Assembly: GCF_001295925.1 (NCBI RefSeq)
Contig: NZ_LJHQ01000003.1
Span: forward strand, 1-64,000
DNA length: 64,000 bases
Reading direction: 5' to 3'
Origin: Allobosea sp. AAP35
Lineage (GTDB): Bacteria; Pseudomonadota; Alphaproteobacteria; Rhizobiales; Beijerinckiaceae
Below the pieces are notes generated by a model. It was given only the letters and a program-made list of their open reading frames with translations, made no database searches and had not been told where the DNA came from. A program made the position numbers and the translations under genes. The stretch's first letter is position 1, and each line of letters opens with the position of its first letter. Below, in pieces: positions 20,418 to 28,780 of the stretch.

Positions 20418-21449
20418 ATGGCGCGCGTGATCTTCGACGATGCCGTTCCGATCCCACCGCCCCCTACACGGCTGAAACGCAGCTCGGCCGCCAAGCTGAC
20501 GATCACACGCCGCAAATCAGGCAAGGGTTTCAGCTATCGCGATGCCGAAGGCCAGCGCATCACCGACGCGGCGACGCTGGCCCGCATCCGTTCGCTCGCG
20601 ATTCCGCCGGCCTATGCGGACGTCCGCATCGCCGCCGACCCTCGCGCCCATCTTCAGGCTGTCGGCCATGACGAAGCCGGCCGCATCCAGCATCGCTATC
20701 ATCCGGCCTGGGACAAGGTGCGTGAGCGTCGCAAGCTCAAACGCCTGAAATGCCTGATCGATGCGCTGCCCAAGCTGCGGGCCGCGATCGCGCGCGATCT
20801 CAAGGATCGCAAGCTCAGCCGGGACAAGGCGCTGGCCTGTGCCGCCGCGATCATCGACCGCTGCCATATCCGCGTCGGCAATGAGAGCTACGCCAAGGCC
20901 AATGGCAGCCATGGCGCCTCGACGCTGCTCAAGCGTCACGTCACGATCACCGGCAGCCGCGTCGAACTCGCCTTCAAGGGTAAGAGCGGCAAGGAGATCG
21001 CTTGCGCGCATGAGGACGCGACGTTGGCCCGCGCCCTGACGCGCGTCATGACCCTGAAAGGCCGCCGTGCTTTTCAGTACCAGCGCGAGGACGGTACTGT
21101 CGGCGAATTGAGGGCCGGCGACATCAACGCCTATCTCAAGCGCGTCTCCGGCCTGCCGGTCAGCAGCAAGGATCTGCGCATGCTGGCCGCCAATGCCGCC
21201 GCCGCCGAGCTGCTGCTGGCCGGAGAACTCGTCGCGACCGAAACCGGCCGCAGGCGCCAGCTCGCCGACATCATGCGCGCGATCTCGGAGCGGCTGGTCA
21301 ACACGCCGGCCGTGGTTCGCAAGAGCTATGTCCATGAGATCGTCGTGCGTTCCCATGCCAGCGGGCGCCTCAAGCGCTGCTTCGACAAGGCCAAGGCGCG
21401 CGGCGGCTGCTCGCGCATCGAACGGGCGCTTGGGCTGCTCGCCGCCTGA
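20418..21449 (+). CDS. DNA topoisomerase IB
   Basis: A 343-residue poxvirus-like bacterial type IB topoisomerase, which relaxes supercoils through a 3'-phosphotyrosine link. The N-terminal domain includes SYRDAEGQRITDAATLARIRSLAIPPAY (positions ~40-68). The catalytic domain has CHIRVGNESYAKANGSHGASTL and the active tyrosine in VVRKSYVHEIVV near residue 311. Arg and Lys/His catalytic residues are in the usual places. The ATG at 20418 (MARVIFDDAVP), with GGAG 11 bases upstream, replaces a longer in-frame start at 20250 that would add an unrelated hydrophobic and basic leader. It is convergent with the NDH-2 gene four bases away. Confidence 0.93.
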   Translation: MARVIFDDAVPIPPPPTRLKRSSAAKLTITRRKSGKGFSYRDAEGQRITDAATLARIRSLAIPPAYADVRIAADPRAHLQAVGHDEAGRIQHRYHPAWDKVRERRKLKRLKCLIDALPKLRAAIARDLKDRKLSRDKALACAAAIIDRCHIRVGNESYAKANGSHGASTLLKRHVTITGSRVELAFKGKSGKEIACAHEDATLARALTRVMTLKGRRAFQYQREDGTVGELRAGDINAYLKRVSGLPVSSKDLRMLAANAAAAELLLAGELVATETGRRRQLADIMRAISERLVNTPAVVRKSYVHEIVVRSHASGRLKRCFDKAKARGGCSRIERALGLLAA

Positions 21450-21452
21450 TCG

Positions 21453-22745
21453 TCAGGGCGTCCGATCCGGAACCCTGCTACGACCTTGCGTGATCAGCCG
21501 GGCGCTGTGCTGGCCGGAGATGAAGGTCCAGAACCAGCTCCAGGCGACGGCGACGCGGCTGCGCGCGCCGATCAGGAAGAAGATGTGGGCGATGCCCCAG
21601 ATCCACCAGGCGATCGCCCCGCGCAGGCGCAGCCAGCCGAAATCGGCCACGGCCGCGCTCTTGCCGATGGTGGCGAGGTTGCCCTGATGGCGATAGCGGA
21701 ACGGGGCGGGGGCTGGCTTCCCGGCGAGCCGCGCGCGAATGACCTTGGCGACATGGGCGCCTTGCTGCTTGGCGGCTGGAGCGATCCCTGGCACGGGCTT
21801 TCCGTCGCTTGTCGCGACCGCCGCCGTATCGCCGATGACGAAGATCTCAGGCCGGCCGGGCGCGTTGAGGTTCGCATCGACGTTCGCCCGTCCCGCCCGG
21901 TCGGCAGCGATGCCGAGCCATGCTGCGGCGGGCGAGGCAGCGACGCCGGCCGCCCAGACCACGGTGCGGCAGCCGACGAATTCAGTCCCGATCGTCACCC
22001 CGTCGGCGCGGATGTCCGAGACCGGCCGACCGAACAGGACCTTGACACCGAGCTTTTCCAGCGCTCCTTGCGCATAATCCGACAACGACTCCGGAAACGC
22101 TGCCAGCACCCTGGCGCCGGCCTCGATCAGCAGAACCCGGGCCTCGCGGGTGTCGATGTTGCGGAATTCGCGCCACAAAATCTTCTGGGCCAATTCGGCG
22201 ATGATTCCGGCGAGTTCGACGCCGGTCGGCCCGGCGCCAATCACCGCGAAGGTCAGCAGTGCCTGCCGGGCGATTGGATCGGTCTCGCGCTCGGCCTGCT
22301 CGAAGGCGAGCAGCAGCCGCCGCCGGATCGTGGTCGCATCCTCCAGCGTCTTCAAGCCGGGCGCCACGCCCTCCCAGTCGTCGCGGCCGAAATAGGAGTG
22401 CCGCGCGCCGGTGGCGAGCACCAGCGTGTCGTAAGCCACTGTGCCGCCATCATCGAGCAGCACCCGCTTGGCCTGAGGATCGACGCCGGAGACCTGCCCC
22501 AGCAGCGTGGTGACGTCGGCCCGCTCGCGAAACAGCCGCCGGATCGGCCAGGCGATCTCCGAGGTGGCAAGGATGGTGGTCGCGACCTGGTACAGCAGCG
22601 GCTGAAACAGGTGATGGTTGCGCTGGTCGATCAGCGTGATCCGCAAGCCCGCCCCCTGCAAATCGCGCACGAGTTGAAGGCCGGCAAAACCAGCGCCCAC
22701 GACAACGAGATGGTGGGCTTCGGGAGGCGGCGGGATCTTTGCCAT
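21453..22745 (-). CDS. ndh: Type II NADH dehydrogenase (NDH-2)
   Basis: A 430-residue FAD-containing peripheral membrane oxidoreductase that passes electrons from NADH to quinone without pumping protons. The FAD-binding Rossmann motif is HLVVVGAGFAGLQLVRDL at the N-terminus, and the NAD motif is FAVIGAGPTGVELAG. IFVIGDTAAV is the second FAD contact. The C-terminus is hydrophobic and aromatic (WWIWGIAHIFFLIGAR, WSWFWTF), as in the membrane-anchoring end of NDH-2. The ATG at 22745 begins MAKIPPPPEAHHLVVVG; a start at 22931 would overlap the divergent dusA and was rejected. Confidence 0.93.
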   Translation of the reverse strand: MAKIPPPPEAHHLVVVGAGFAGLQLVRDLQGAGLRITLIDQRNHHLFQPLLYQVATTILATSEIAWPIRRLFRERADVTTLLGQVSGVDPQAKRVLLDDGGTVAYDTLVLATGARHSYFGRDDWEGVAPGLKTLEDATTIRRRLLLAFEQAERETDPIARQALLTFAVIGAGPTGVELAGIIAELAQKILWREFRNIDTREARVLLIEAGARVLAAFPESLSDYAQGALEKLGVKVLFGRPVSDIRADGVTIGTEFVGCRTVVWAAGVAASPAAAWLGIAADRAGRANVDANLNAPGRPEIFVIGDTAAVATSDGKPVPGIAPAAKQQGAHVAKVIRARLAGKPAPAPFRYRHQGNLATIGKSAAVADFGWLRLRGAIAWWIWGIAHIFFLIGARSRVAVAWSWFWTFISGQHSARLITQGRSRVPDRTP

Positions 22746-22884
22746 TGTGCCAGAATGTCCTGCCCGTTCGACGCAGCCGCAGCAGGGCCGCTTTGACGGT
22801 AACTGGGCTGGACCAGATCCCCCCGCAACCCCCACAACCATGGGGGCAGGTGCATCCGGGCGTGTTTCGCGGTAATCAGCGCTT

Positions 22885-23889
22885 ATGACAGCCCTTTCGC
22901 CCGAGCTCCTGCGCTTCTCCGTGGCGCCCATGATGGACTGGACCGACCGCTATTGCCGGACGATCCATCGCCTGATGTCGCGCCGCGCCAGGCTCTATAC
23001 CGAGATGGTGACGGCCCAAGCCGTGATCCGGGGCGACCGGCAGCGGCTGATCGGGTTCGACGCCTTCGAGCATCCCGTCGCGCTCCAGCTTGGCGGCAAC
23101 GATCCGGTCCTGCTGGCGCAGGCCGCGCGGATCGGCGCCGACTTCGGCTATGACGAGATCAACCTGAACTGCGGCTGCCCCTCCGATCGCGTTCAGGGCG
23201 GGGCCTTTGGCGCCTGCCTGATGCGCGAGCCGGTGCTGGTCGGCGATTGCGTCGCCGCGATGAAGGCCGCCGTCTCCATCCCCGTCACGGTGAAATGCCG
23301 TATCGGCGTCGACGACCAGGACCCGGAAGCAGCGCTCGATGCACTGACGGCCTCGGTGAAGGCCGCCGGGGTCGATGCCCTCATCGTCCATGCCCGCAAG
23401 GCCTGGCTGCAGGGCCTCTCGCCCAAGGAAAATCGCGAGGTGCCGCCGCTCGATTATGGCCGTGCCTATCGCCTTAAAGCCGCCCATCCCGATCTGCCGA
23501 TCGCCATCAATGGCGGCATTCGTGCGCCCGACGAATGGGCGGGCCAGCTTGACCATGTGGACGGGGTGATGGTCGGCCGCGAGGCCTATCAGAACCCAGA
23601 GATCCTGCTCCGGGTCGATCCGCTGCTGTTTGGCGAGGCCGCGCCTGTGTCCGACGCCTTTGCCATGCTGGAGGCACTGGAGCCGCATCTGGCTGCCCAT
23701 CTCGAAGCCGGCGGGCGGCTGCATGCTTTCACTCGCCATCTCGTCGGGCTGTTCCCGGGGCGTCCCGGCGCGCGCCAGTTTCGCCGCCATCTCGCCGAGC
23801 ATTGCGTCGCCGCAGGCGCGGGGATCGACGATCTGCGCGCCGCGGTTGCCCATGTCGCGCGCCTCGATGGCGCGCAGGCTGCCGCCTGA
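22885..23889 (+). CDS. dusA: tRNA-dihydrouridine(20/20a) synthase DusA
   Basis: A 334-residue FMN-dependent tRNA reductase that makes dihydrouridine in the D-loop. The flavin-site motif VAPMMDWTDRYCR is at the N-terminus. NLNCGCPSDRVQGGAFGACLM carries the catalytic Cys. VHARKAWLQGLSPKENR is specific to the DusA subfamily. The length is normal, and the ATG at 22885 is divergent from ndh with 139 bases between them. The thioesterase gene begins 11 bases after its stop. Confidence 0.97.
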   Translation: MTALSPELLRFSVAPMMDWTDRYCRTIHRLMSRRARLYTEMVTAQAVIRGDRQRLIGFDAFEHPVALQLGGNDPVLLAQAARIGADFGYDEINLNCGCPSDRVQGGAFGACLMREPVLVGDCVAAMKAAVSIPVTVKCRIGVDDQDPEAALDALTASVKAAGVDALIVHARKAWLQGLSPKENREVPPLDYGRAYRLKAAHPDLPIAINGGIRAPDEWAGQLDHVDGVMVGREAYQNPEILLRVDPLLFGEAAPVSDAFAMLEALEPHLAAHLEAGGRLHAFTRHLVGLFPGRPGARQFRRHLAEHCVAAGAGIDDLRAAVAHVARLDGAQAAA

Positions 23890-23900
23890 GGGGCCGCGTC

Positions 23901-24356
23901 ATGACCGCTGCATCCCTGTCCGAATCCAAGATCGCGCAGCGCATCGCCGAGAGCTTCGGCAAGCAGAGCTTCATGACGACTTTGGGCGCCACCCTTTGCC
24001 ATGTCGCCGCCGGTGAGGTCGAGATCGCATTGCCGATCGCAGCCCATGTTTCCCAGCAGCACGGCTTCGTCCATGCCGGCGCGGTCGCCTCGATCGCCGA
24101 TTCCGCCTGCGGCTATGCCGCCCTGACGCTGATGCCGCCCGGCGCCGGTGTGCTGACGGCCGAGTTCAAGATCAACCTGTTAGCGCCGGCCGCCGGTGAG
24201 CGGCTGATCGCGAAGGGCAGGGTCGTGAAAGCCGGCCGCACGCTGACATTGGCCATGGCGGAGGTCTTCGCCGTCAAGGACGGCGCCACCAGGCTTTGCG
24301 CCCTGATGACAGCGACCTGCATGACGATGATAAGCCGGGATGGCGTTGCGGACTGA
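23901..24356 (+). CDS. PaaI-family hotdog thioesterase
   Basis: A 151-residue hotdog-fold protein. The catalytic region HGFVHAGAVASIADSACGYAA matches the PaaI-type pattern HGGxxxxxxDxxxG, with an unusual His-Ala pair before the helix and Asp/Ser in place. LTAEFKINLLAPAAGERLIAKG is the second conserved block. Such enzymes hydrolyse aromatic or medium-chain acyl-CoA; the substrate here is unknown. The ATG at 23901 was chosen because the upstream residues are an arginine-rich out-of-frame reading of dusA. It is likely co-transcribed with dusA. Confidence 0.9.
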   Translation: MTAASLSESKIAQRIAESFGKQSFMTTLGATLCHVAAGEVEIALPIAAHVSQQHGFVHAGAVASIADSACGYAALTLMPPGAGVLTAEFKINLLAPAAGERLIAKGRVVKAGRTLTLAMAEVFAVKDGATRLCALMTATCMTMISRDGVAD

Positions 24357-24394
24357 GGCGAGATCGCGCTTGACGAGTCAGGCGTACTTATGGT

Positions 24395-24416
24395 AACTTA
24401 ACTTTATGGTTAAGTT
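24395..24416. promoter_or_regulatory. Inverted repeat across the arsR-type start codon
   Basis: Perfect 8-base arms AACTTAAC (24395-24402) and GTTAAGTT (24409-24416) flank a six-base loop whose last three bases are the ATG of the regulator. A related copy of the outer sequence (ACTTATGGTAA, 24386-24396) precedes it. The AT-rich block stands out from the surrounding GC-rich DNA. It is probably the regulator's own operator. Confidence 0.55.
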
Positions 24417-24786
24417 TGAAGATTCGCGTCTCGATCGCACGTTTTCGGCTCTGTCGGATCCGACGCGCCGGGCCCTGCTGGCGAGGCTGCAGGAGCAGGA
24501 CGGGCTGTCGATCAGTACGCTGGCGCAGCCCTTTGCCATGTCGCTGCCGGCGGTCATGAAACATCTCGACGTATTGTCGGATGCCGGGCTGATCACGCGG
24601 GTCAAGACTGGCCGCGTGGTCTCCTGCCGGCTCAATGCCGATCCGATGGAGGAGGCGATGGGCTGGCTCGCGCGATATCAGCAGTTCTGGTCGCAGCGTC
24701 TCGACGCACTGGAGGCCATGCTGAACGAGGGCCACGGTGAAGTCCGGCCCGACGAAGGACCCAAAGGCGGCGCCGATAGGCGCTGA
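24406..24786 (+). CDS. ArsR-family transcriptional regulator
   Basis: A 126-residue winged-helix repressor. FSALSDPTRRALLARLQEQ is the N-terminal ArsR/SmtB signature, and PFAMSLPAVMKHLDVLSDAGLI is the recognition helix. There are no metal-binding Cys pairs. It belongs to the subgroup paired with SRPBCC proteins (as in the SdpR/YdfF type), whose ligand is not a metal. The SRPBCC gene follows after 24 bases. The start lies inside a perfect inverted repeat, so autoregulation is likely. Confidence 0.92.
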   Translation: MVKFEDSRLDRTFSALSDPTRRALLARLQEQDGLSISTLAQPFAMSLPAVMKHLDVLSDAGLITRVKTGRVVSCRLNADPMEEAMGWLARYQQFWSQRLDALEAMLNEGHGEVRPDEGPKGGADRR

Positions 24787-24809
24787 CGCAGCGCATCGGA
24801 GGCCAAGCC

Positions 24810-25250
24810 TTGGACCAGCGGGTCGCAACCACGCCCAGCCTGACGATGAAGCGCCGGCTGAAGGCCGCGCCGGCGGCGGTCTACCGGGCCTGGACGGACC
24901 CTCAACTGCTCATGCGCTGGTTTGGGCCGGAGAACGTGTCGACACACGAGGTCAAGGTCGATGCCCGCATCGGCGGTGGCTTCCGGGTGGTGATGCTGGA
25001 GTACACCGGCGAGCGCCACGAGGTCTCCGGCACCTATTCCGATGTTGTCGAGAACGAGCGGCTGGTCTTCTCCTGGTCTTGGATCACGACACCCGAGCGC
25101 GTCTCGCGCGTCACCGTGACCTTCAAGCCAGACGGCGACGGCACGATCCTGACGCTTCTGCATGAGCAGTTCTTCGACGAGCAGGCGGTCAAGGGGCACA
25201 GCCATGGCTGGATGGGCTCGCTCGACAAACTGGAGGCGCTGTTCGCCTGA
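24810..25250 (+). CDS. SRPBCC (AHSA1-like) domain protein
   Basis: A 146-residue START/AHSA1-fold protein. The conserved path is VYRAWTDPQLLMRWFGPENV, then IGGGFRVVM, LVFSWSWIT, and HGWMGSLDKLEALF at the end. Members bind hydrophobic ligands and typically travel with an ArsR regulator, as here; the ligand is unknown. The start is a TTG at 24810 with an ideal GGAGG seven bases upstream. An in-frame ATG occurs only after residue 12, which would cut into the fold. It ends just before a palindromic repeat. Confidence 0.9.
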   Translation: MDQRVATTPSLTMKRRLKAAPAAVYRAWTDPQLLMRWFGPENVSTHEVKVDARIGGGFRVVMLEYTGERHEVSGTYSDVVENERLVFSWSWITTPERVSRVTVTFKPDGDGTILTLLHEQFFDEQAVKGHSHGWMGSLDKLEALFA

Positions 25251-25267
25251 CGCGGCCGGGCCCTTCC

Positions 25268-25352
25268 GTCATTGCGAGGAGCGAAGCGACGAAGCAATCC
25301 AGGGGGCGCCGAACCCAACGGCCTGGATCGCTTCGCTGCGCTCGCGATAACG
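25268..25352. repeat. Palindromic intergenic repeat, type B
   Basis: An element between two convergent genes. Its left part is GTCATTGCGAGGAGCGAAGC followed by GACGAAGCAATCCAG. Its right part is CTGGATCGCTTCGCTGCGC followed by TCGCGATAACG. These are imperfect inverted copies around a ~20-base centre. The CATTGCGAGGAGCGAAGCGA wording is a familiar dispersed repeat in alphaproteobacterial genomes. A 14-base fragment resembling its left end (ACTCATTGCGAGGG) recurs near 30786, after cobT. Confidence 0.65.
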
Positions 25353-25370
25353 GCTCGGAAGAAAGCCCTG

Positions 25371-26612
25371 TCAGCCCGGCCCGGCGCCCTGCGTGCCGAG
25401 ATAAAGCGCGTAGATCGACTGGCTCGCCGCCATGAACAGCCGGTTCCGCTTGGGCCCGCCGAAGCAGATGTTGCCGCACACCTCCGGCAGGCGAATGCGG
25501 CCGATCAGCTTGCCGGCGGGGTTGAAGACGTTGACCCCGCTATAGCCGACATTGCGCCCGGCATTGGACGAGGCCCAGAGATTGCCTTCGACATCGCAGC
25601 GCAGCCCGTCGGGCCCGCAATGCACGCCATCGATCATGCAGTCGGAGAAGACCTTGCCGTTGCTGAGCTTGTTGTCGGTGCCGACATCGAAGACGTGGAT
25701 GTCGCCCTTGCCGCCCGCACCCGTATCGCCCGGTCCCTTGCCGGTCGAGGCGATGTAGAGCTTCTTGAAATCCGGCGAGAAGCACAGGCCGTTGGGGTCG
25801 GGCACCTGCGATTCCGGCACGACGAGATCGAGCCTGCCGCTTGGATCGAGGCGGTAGGTGCTGGTCGGCAGTTCGCGCTTGGCGAGCCCGATGCCTGGCG
25901 GCTGGCCGAGGCGGGGATTGAGCTTGCCATTGGCGTTGCTCGGGCCGCCCGGCGCATCGGGCGCACCTTCGTAGAGTTGCCCGCCATAAGGCGGATCGGT
26001 GAACCAGTAGCTGCCGTCGGGGTGGGCCACGATGTCGTTGGGCGAGTTCAGCTTCTTGCCCTCGAACGAGTCGGCGAGCACGGTCGCCGAGCCGTCGAGC
26101 TCGTAGCGCACGACGCGCCGGTTGAGATGCTCGCAGGAGAGCTGCCGGCCCTGGAAATCGAAGCTGTTGCCGTTGCTGTTGCCCGAGGGCGCGCGGAAGA
26201 CGCTGACATGCCCGTCATCCTCGATCCAGCGCATCTGCCGGTTGCGCGGGATGTCGCTCCAGACGAGGTACTGGCCCTGCGCGTTCCAGGCCGGCCCCTC
26301 GACCCATAATCCCCCGGTCCAGATCCGCTGGATCGCGGCATTGGGCTGGGCCAGCCCGTTAAAGGCGGGGTCGACGGCGATGACGTCTGGGTCCCAGAAA
26401 TAGGTCGTCGGCGCGCCGCGGCGGCTGAAATCGCGCGGCGGGGTGGTGATCGTGGTCGGCGGTGCGGCGGGGCTGCCTGCGCTCTGCGAGAAAGCGGGGC
26501 CGGCCGTGGCGGCCAGCGCCCCGAGCCCGGCCACCTGGATCAGGTTGCGCCGGGACAGGATGGCCGGCTGGTGCGGCTTGGGATCGCGGTCGTGAGCAGT
26601 AGGGTCTGTCAT
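25371..26612 (-). CDS. Tat-exported SMP-30/gluconolactonase-family protein
   Basis: A 413-residue periplasmic beta-propeller. The N-terminus has a twin-arginine signal (LSRRNLIQVAGLGALAAT, ending ...AFSQ near residue 43). SMP-30 metal-site motifs follow: EGPAWNAQGQYLVWSD, NSPNDIVAHPDGSYWFTDP, DPNGLCFSPDFKKLYIA and DGVHCGPDGLRCDVEGNLW. The family hydrolyses sugar lactones or lactone-like esters; the substrate is unknown. The start ATG at 26612 follows GGGAGGTAAACG. It is divergent from the TauE permease with 341 bases between. Confidence 0.93.
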   Translation of the reverse strand: MTDPTAHDRDPKPHQPAILSRRNLIQVAGLGALAATAGPAFSQSAGSPAAPPTTITTPPRDFSRRGAPTTYFWDPDVIAVDPAFNGLAQPNAAIQRIWTGGLWVEGPAWNAQGQYLVWSDIPRNRQMRWIEDDGHVSVFRAPSGNSNGNSFDFQGRQLSCEHLNRRVVRYELDGSATVLADSFEGKKLNSPNDIVAHPDGSYWFTDPPYGGQLYEGAPDAPGGPSNANGKLNPRLGQPPGIGLAKRELPTSTYRLDPSGRLDLVVPESQVPDPNGLCFSPDFKKLYIASTGKGPGDTGAGGKGDIHVFDVGTDNKLSNGKVFSDCMIDGVHCGPDGLRCDVEGNLWASSNAGRNVGYSGVNVFNPAGKLIGRIRLPEVCGNICFGGPKRNRLFMAASQSIYALYLGTQGAGPG

Positions 26613-26953
26613 CGTTTACCTCCCTGGATTGTTGTTGAAACCGGCTTTGTGCCGGCCTTGCATTGTCTCTTGAGGTTCCTTTCCTGTCGTCGCAGCGCCC
26701 GGCGGACGCGTGAGCGAGACGTCAGATCATCAGGGCGGAGGCCCCGGGTCGAGCGGTGCTGATGGTGGGGCCGTCGTGCAGCCCAAGCATGCGTGGAGCG
26801 CGGGCCCGGCATCGCTTTTGCGCATCGCTGGTGCGGAACGGCAGGCTGGCGGCGATGCTTGATCCCGGCGGTGCATATCCGCCCCGCCGTGCCGCGCTTG
26901 CCCCGGCCCGCGAAATCGCCCAAAGCAGCCTTCCTTCTGGTCGGATCGCTGCC
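26613..26953. other. Divergent intergenic region, 341 bases
   Basis: This lies between the SMP-30 gene (minus) and the TauE gene (plus) and should hold both promoters. A Shine-Dalgarno sequence for the SMP-30 gene is at its left edge. Short arms CCGGC/GCCGG around TTTGT occur near 26641-26655. In-frame plus-strand ATGs at 26756 and 26855 would extend the TauE protein, but the encoded residues are Arg/Pro-rich and unlike the family. No RNA gene or clear promoter hexamers were seen. Confidence 0.5.
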
Positions 26954-27787
26954 ATGTTTGCTGGAATTCCCATCGGGGACCTCGTTTTCCTCGCGGTCTC
27001 GCTCGTCGCGGCTGGCGCTCTCACCGGCCTTCTCGCGGGCGTCTTCGGCGTCGGCGGCGGTGCGGTCATCGTGCCGATCCTCTACGAGGTCTTCCGGGTC
27101 ATCGGCGTGCCCGAGGAGGTTCGCATGCCGCTTTGCGTCGGCACCTCGCTGGCAGTGATCATCCCGACCTCGATCCGCTCCTTCAACGCCCACCGCGCCA
27201 AGGGCATGGTCGACATGTCGATCCTCAAGATCTGGGCGGTGCCGGTCGTGCTCGGCGTGCTCGTCGGCAGCTATATCGCCCGTTTCGCGCCGGCCGACCT
27301 GTTCAAGATCATCTTCGTCATCGTCGCGTTCTTCAGCGCGCTGCGGCTGCTCTTCGCTTCCGACCGCTGGCAACTCGGCACGGAGATGCCGGGCAAGATC
27401 CTGATGAACATCTATGGCGGCATCATCGGCGTGCTGTCGGCCCTGATGGGGATCGGCGGCGGCCAGCTCTCGAGCCTGTTCATGACCTTCTACGGCCGCC
27501 CGATCCACCAGGCGGTCGCGACCTCCTCGGGGCTGGGTGTCATCATCTCGATCCCCGGCGCGCTCGGCTTCATCTATGCCGGCTGGCCGAAGATGGACAT
27601 CCTGCCGCCGCTCTCGCTCGGCTATGTGTCGCTGATCGGCTTCATGCTCTTCATCCCGACCTCGATCTGGACCGCCCCGATCGGTGCGCGCCTCGCGCAC
27701 CGGCTCTCGAAGCGCAAGCTGGAGGTTGTTTTCGGCATCTTCCTGCTGCTGGTCGCGGCGCGGTTCATCTGGTCGCTGGTGGTCTGA
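26954..27787 (+). CDS. TauE/SafE-family membrane permease
   Basis: A 277-residue inner-membrane protein with about eight helices. The duplicated glycine motif of the family appears in GLLAGVFGVGGGAVIVPILYE near the N-terminus and again as MGIGGGQLSSLFMTFYGRP in the second half. Members export sulfite, sulfoacetate or related anions; the substrate cannot be named. The ATG at 26954 (MFAGIPIGDLVFLA) was chosen over one at 26756 because the extra 66 residues are not membrane-like. It stands alone, divergent from the SMP-30 gene. Confidence 0.9.
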   Translation: MFAGIPIGDLVFLAVSLVAAGALTGLLAGVFGVGGGAVIVPILYEVFRVIGVPEEVRMPLCVGTSLAVIIPTSIRSFNAHRAKGMVDMSILKIWAVPVVLGVLVGSYIARFAPADLFKIIFVIVAFFSALRLLFASDRWQLGTEMPGKILMNIYGGIIGVLSALMGIGGGQLSSLFMTFYGRPIHQAVATSSGLGVIISIPGALGFIYAGWPKMDILPPLSLGYVSLIGFMLFIPTSIWTAPIGARLAHRLSKRKLEVVFGIFLLLVAARFIWSLVV

Positions 27788-27926
27788 GGCGGAGAAGATA
27801 GTCCTTCGCCGGACGGCCAAAGGCGCTGGGGCGGATGGCTTTTAATCAGTCGCATCGCAAACAGCCGGACCAGACCCTGCTATCGTATGCTGGACTTTCG
27901 TTGCGCGCAGGGCCAGATTTGCGCCC

Positions 27927-28196
27927 ATGCATCACGTCACGCTCGCCGAAATGCAAGATCGGATCGCCGAACTCGCGAGCGCTGTCGAGGCGGGAGAGAC
28001 GATCATCGTCACACGCGATGGCCGTCCGATCCTTGATCTCGTGCCGCATCGCCCCAGCCGCCGACTGAATCTGGCAGCGATCGAAGCCTTCAAGAAAGAG
28101 CGCGGGATCGAGCGTTTCGTCATGCGTATCCCTGATGACTTCGACGATCCTCTGCCCGACGATATTCTCTTGGGCGAGCATGCTGCCTGGCGATGA
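27927..28196 (+). CDS. Phd/YefM-type antitoxin
   Basis: An 89-residue antitoxin. MHHVTLAEMQDRIAELASAV and GETIIVTRDGRPILDLVPH match the N-terminal DNA-binding fold of Phd/YefM proteins. The acidic C-terminus (RIPDDFDDPLPDDILLGEH) is the toxin-neutralising tail, with the DDFDDPLPDD pattern common in partners of PIN toxins. Its stop overlaps the toxin start as ATGA (28193-28196). The ribosome-binding site is weak. Confidence 0.92.
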   Translation: MHHVTLAEMQDRIAELASAVEAGETIIVTRDGRPILDLVPHRPSRRLNLAAIEAFKKERGIERFVMRIPDDFDDPLPDDILLGEHAAWR

Positions 28197-28588
28197 AATG
28201 CTTGCTCGACACGCACATTTTCATTGGTTTGCTTGAGCAACAGACCCATCGTTTCGGGCGTGACATCGCGGCGATGCTTGAAAATCCTGTTGCCGATTTT
28301 CACCTGAGTGTCGCTTCGCTTTGGGAAATTGCAATCAAGTCTCGGCTGGGCAAGTTGCCCTTGAACGCGGAACTCGAAGCGCTCCCTCAGGTCGCGGATC
28401 GGGCAGGCATTGCGATCCTTGCGATAAGGCCGGACCATGTGGTCGTGCAATTGAAGCAGGATCCGCCGACGCGCGACCCGTTCGACCGCCTGCTTCTGGC
28501 CCAATGCCAGCTGGAAGGCATGCGCTTGGTGACGGTTGACCGTGCTCTCGTCGAACATCCGCTGGCCATCGGGCCACGATCATCATAA
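28193..28588 (+). CDS. PIN-domain toxin (VapC type), partner of Phd-like antitoxin
   Basis: A 131-residue PIN-domain RNase. Catalytic acids are in KCLLDTHIFIGLL (Asp6), SLWEIAIKSRLGKL (Glu), TRDPFDRLLLAQ (Asp) and LVTVDRALVEH (Asp). The LLDTHxFIWLL plus DPFDRLLxAQ pattern is the subgroup that pairs with Phd/YefM antitoxins. It overlaps the antitoxin gene by four bases, and at its 3' end it overlaps the convergent DUF1289 gene by six. Confidence 0.93.
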   Translation: MKCLLDTHIFIGLLEQQTHRFGRDIAAMLENPVADFHLSVASLWEIAIKSRLGKLPLNAELEALPQVADRAGIAILAIRPDHVVVQLKQDPPTRDPFDRLLLAQCQLEGMRLVTVDRALVEHPLAIGPRSS

Positions 28589-28780
28589 CTTTGGCGGCAG
28601 GGACCTATCGTGCTTGTGGACGAGCCGCTCCGTCAGCCGCGCCATGATCGCGCGCCGCTCCGCTTCGCTCAGGCGGCTCCAGCGCCCGATCTCGTCGAGC
28701 GAGCGCCCGCAGCCCTGACAGAGCCGGGTCGTGGCGTCGAGCTGACACAGTTTGACACAGGGCGAGGAGATGGCAGTCAC
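28583..28780 (-). CDS. DUF1289 family small Cys-rich protein
   Basis: A 65-residue protein. SSPCVKLCQLDATTRLCQGCGRSLDEI holds four cysteines in the C-x3-C...C-x2-C arrangement of the DUF1289 family. WSRLSEAERRAIMARLTER completes the motif. It may bind iron-sulfur or zinc; the function is unknown. The start is a GTG at 28780, since upstream in-frame residues simply re-read cobS. It overlaps the cobS stop by four bases (GTGA), so it is the second gene of a cobS operon. Confidence 0.85.
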   Translation of the reverse strand: MTAISSPCVKLCQLDATTRLCQGCGRSLDEIGRWSRLSEAERRAIMARLTERLVHKHDRSLPPKL

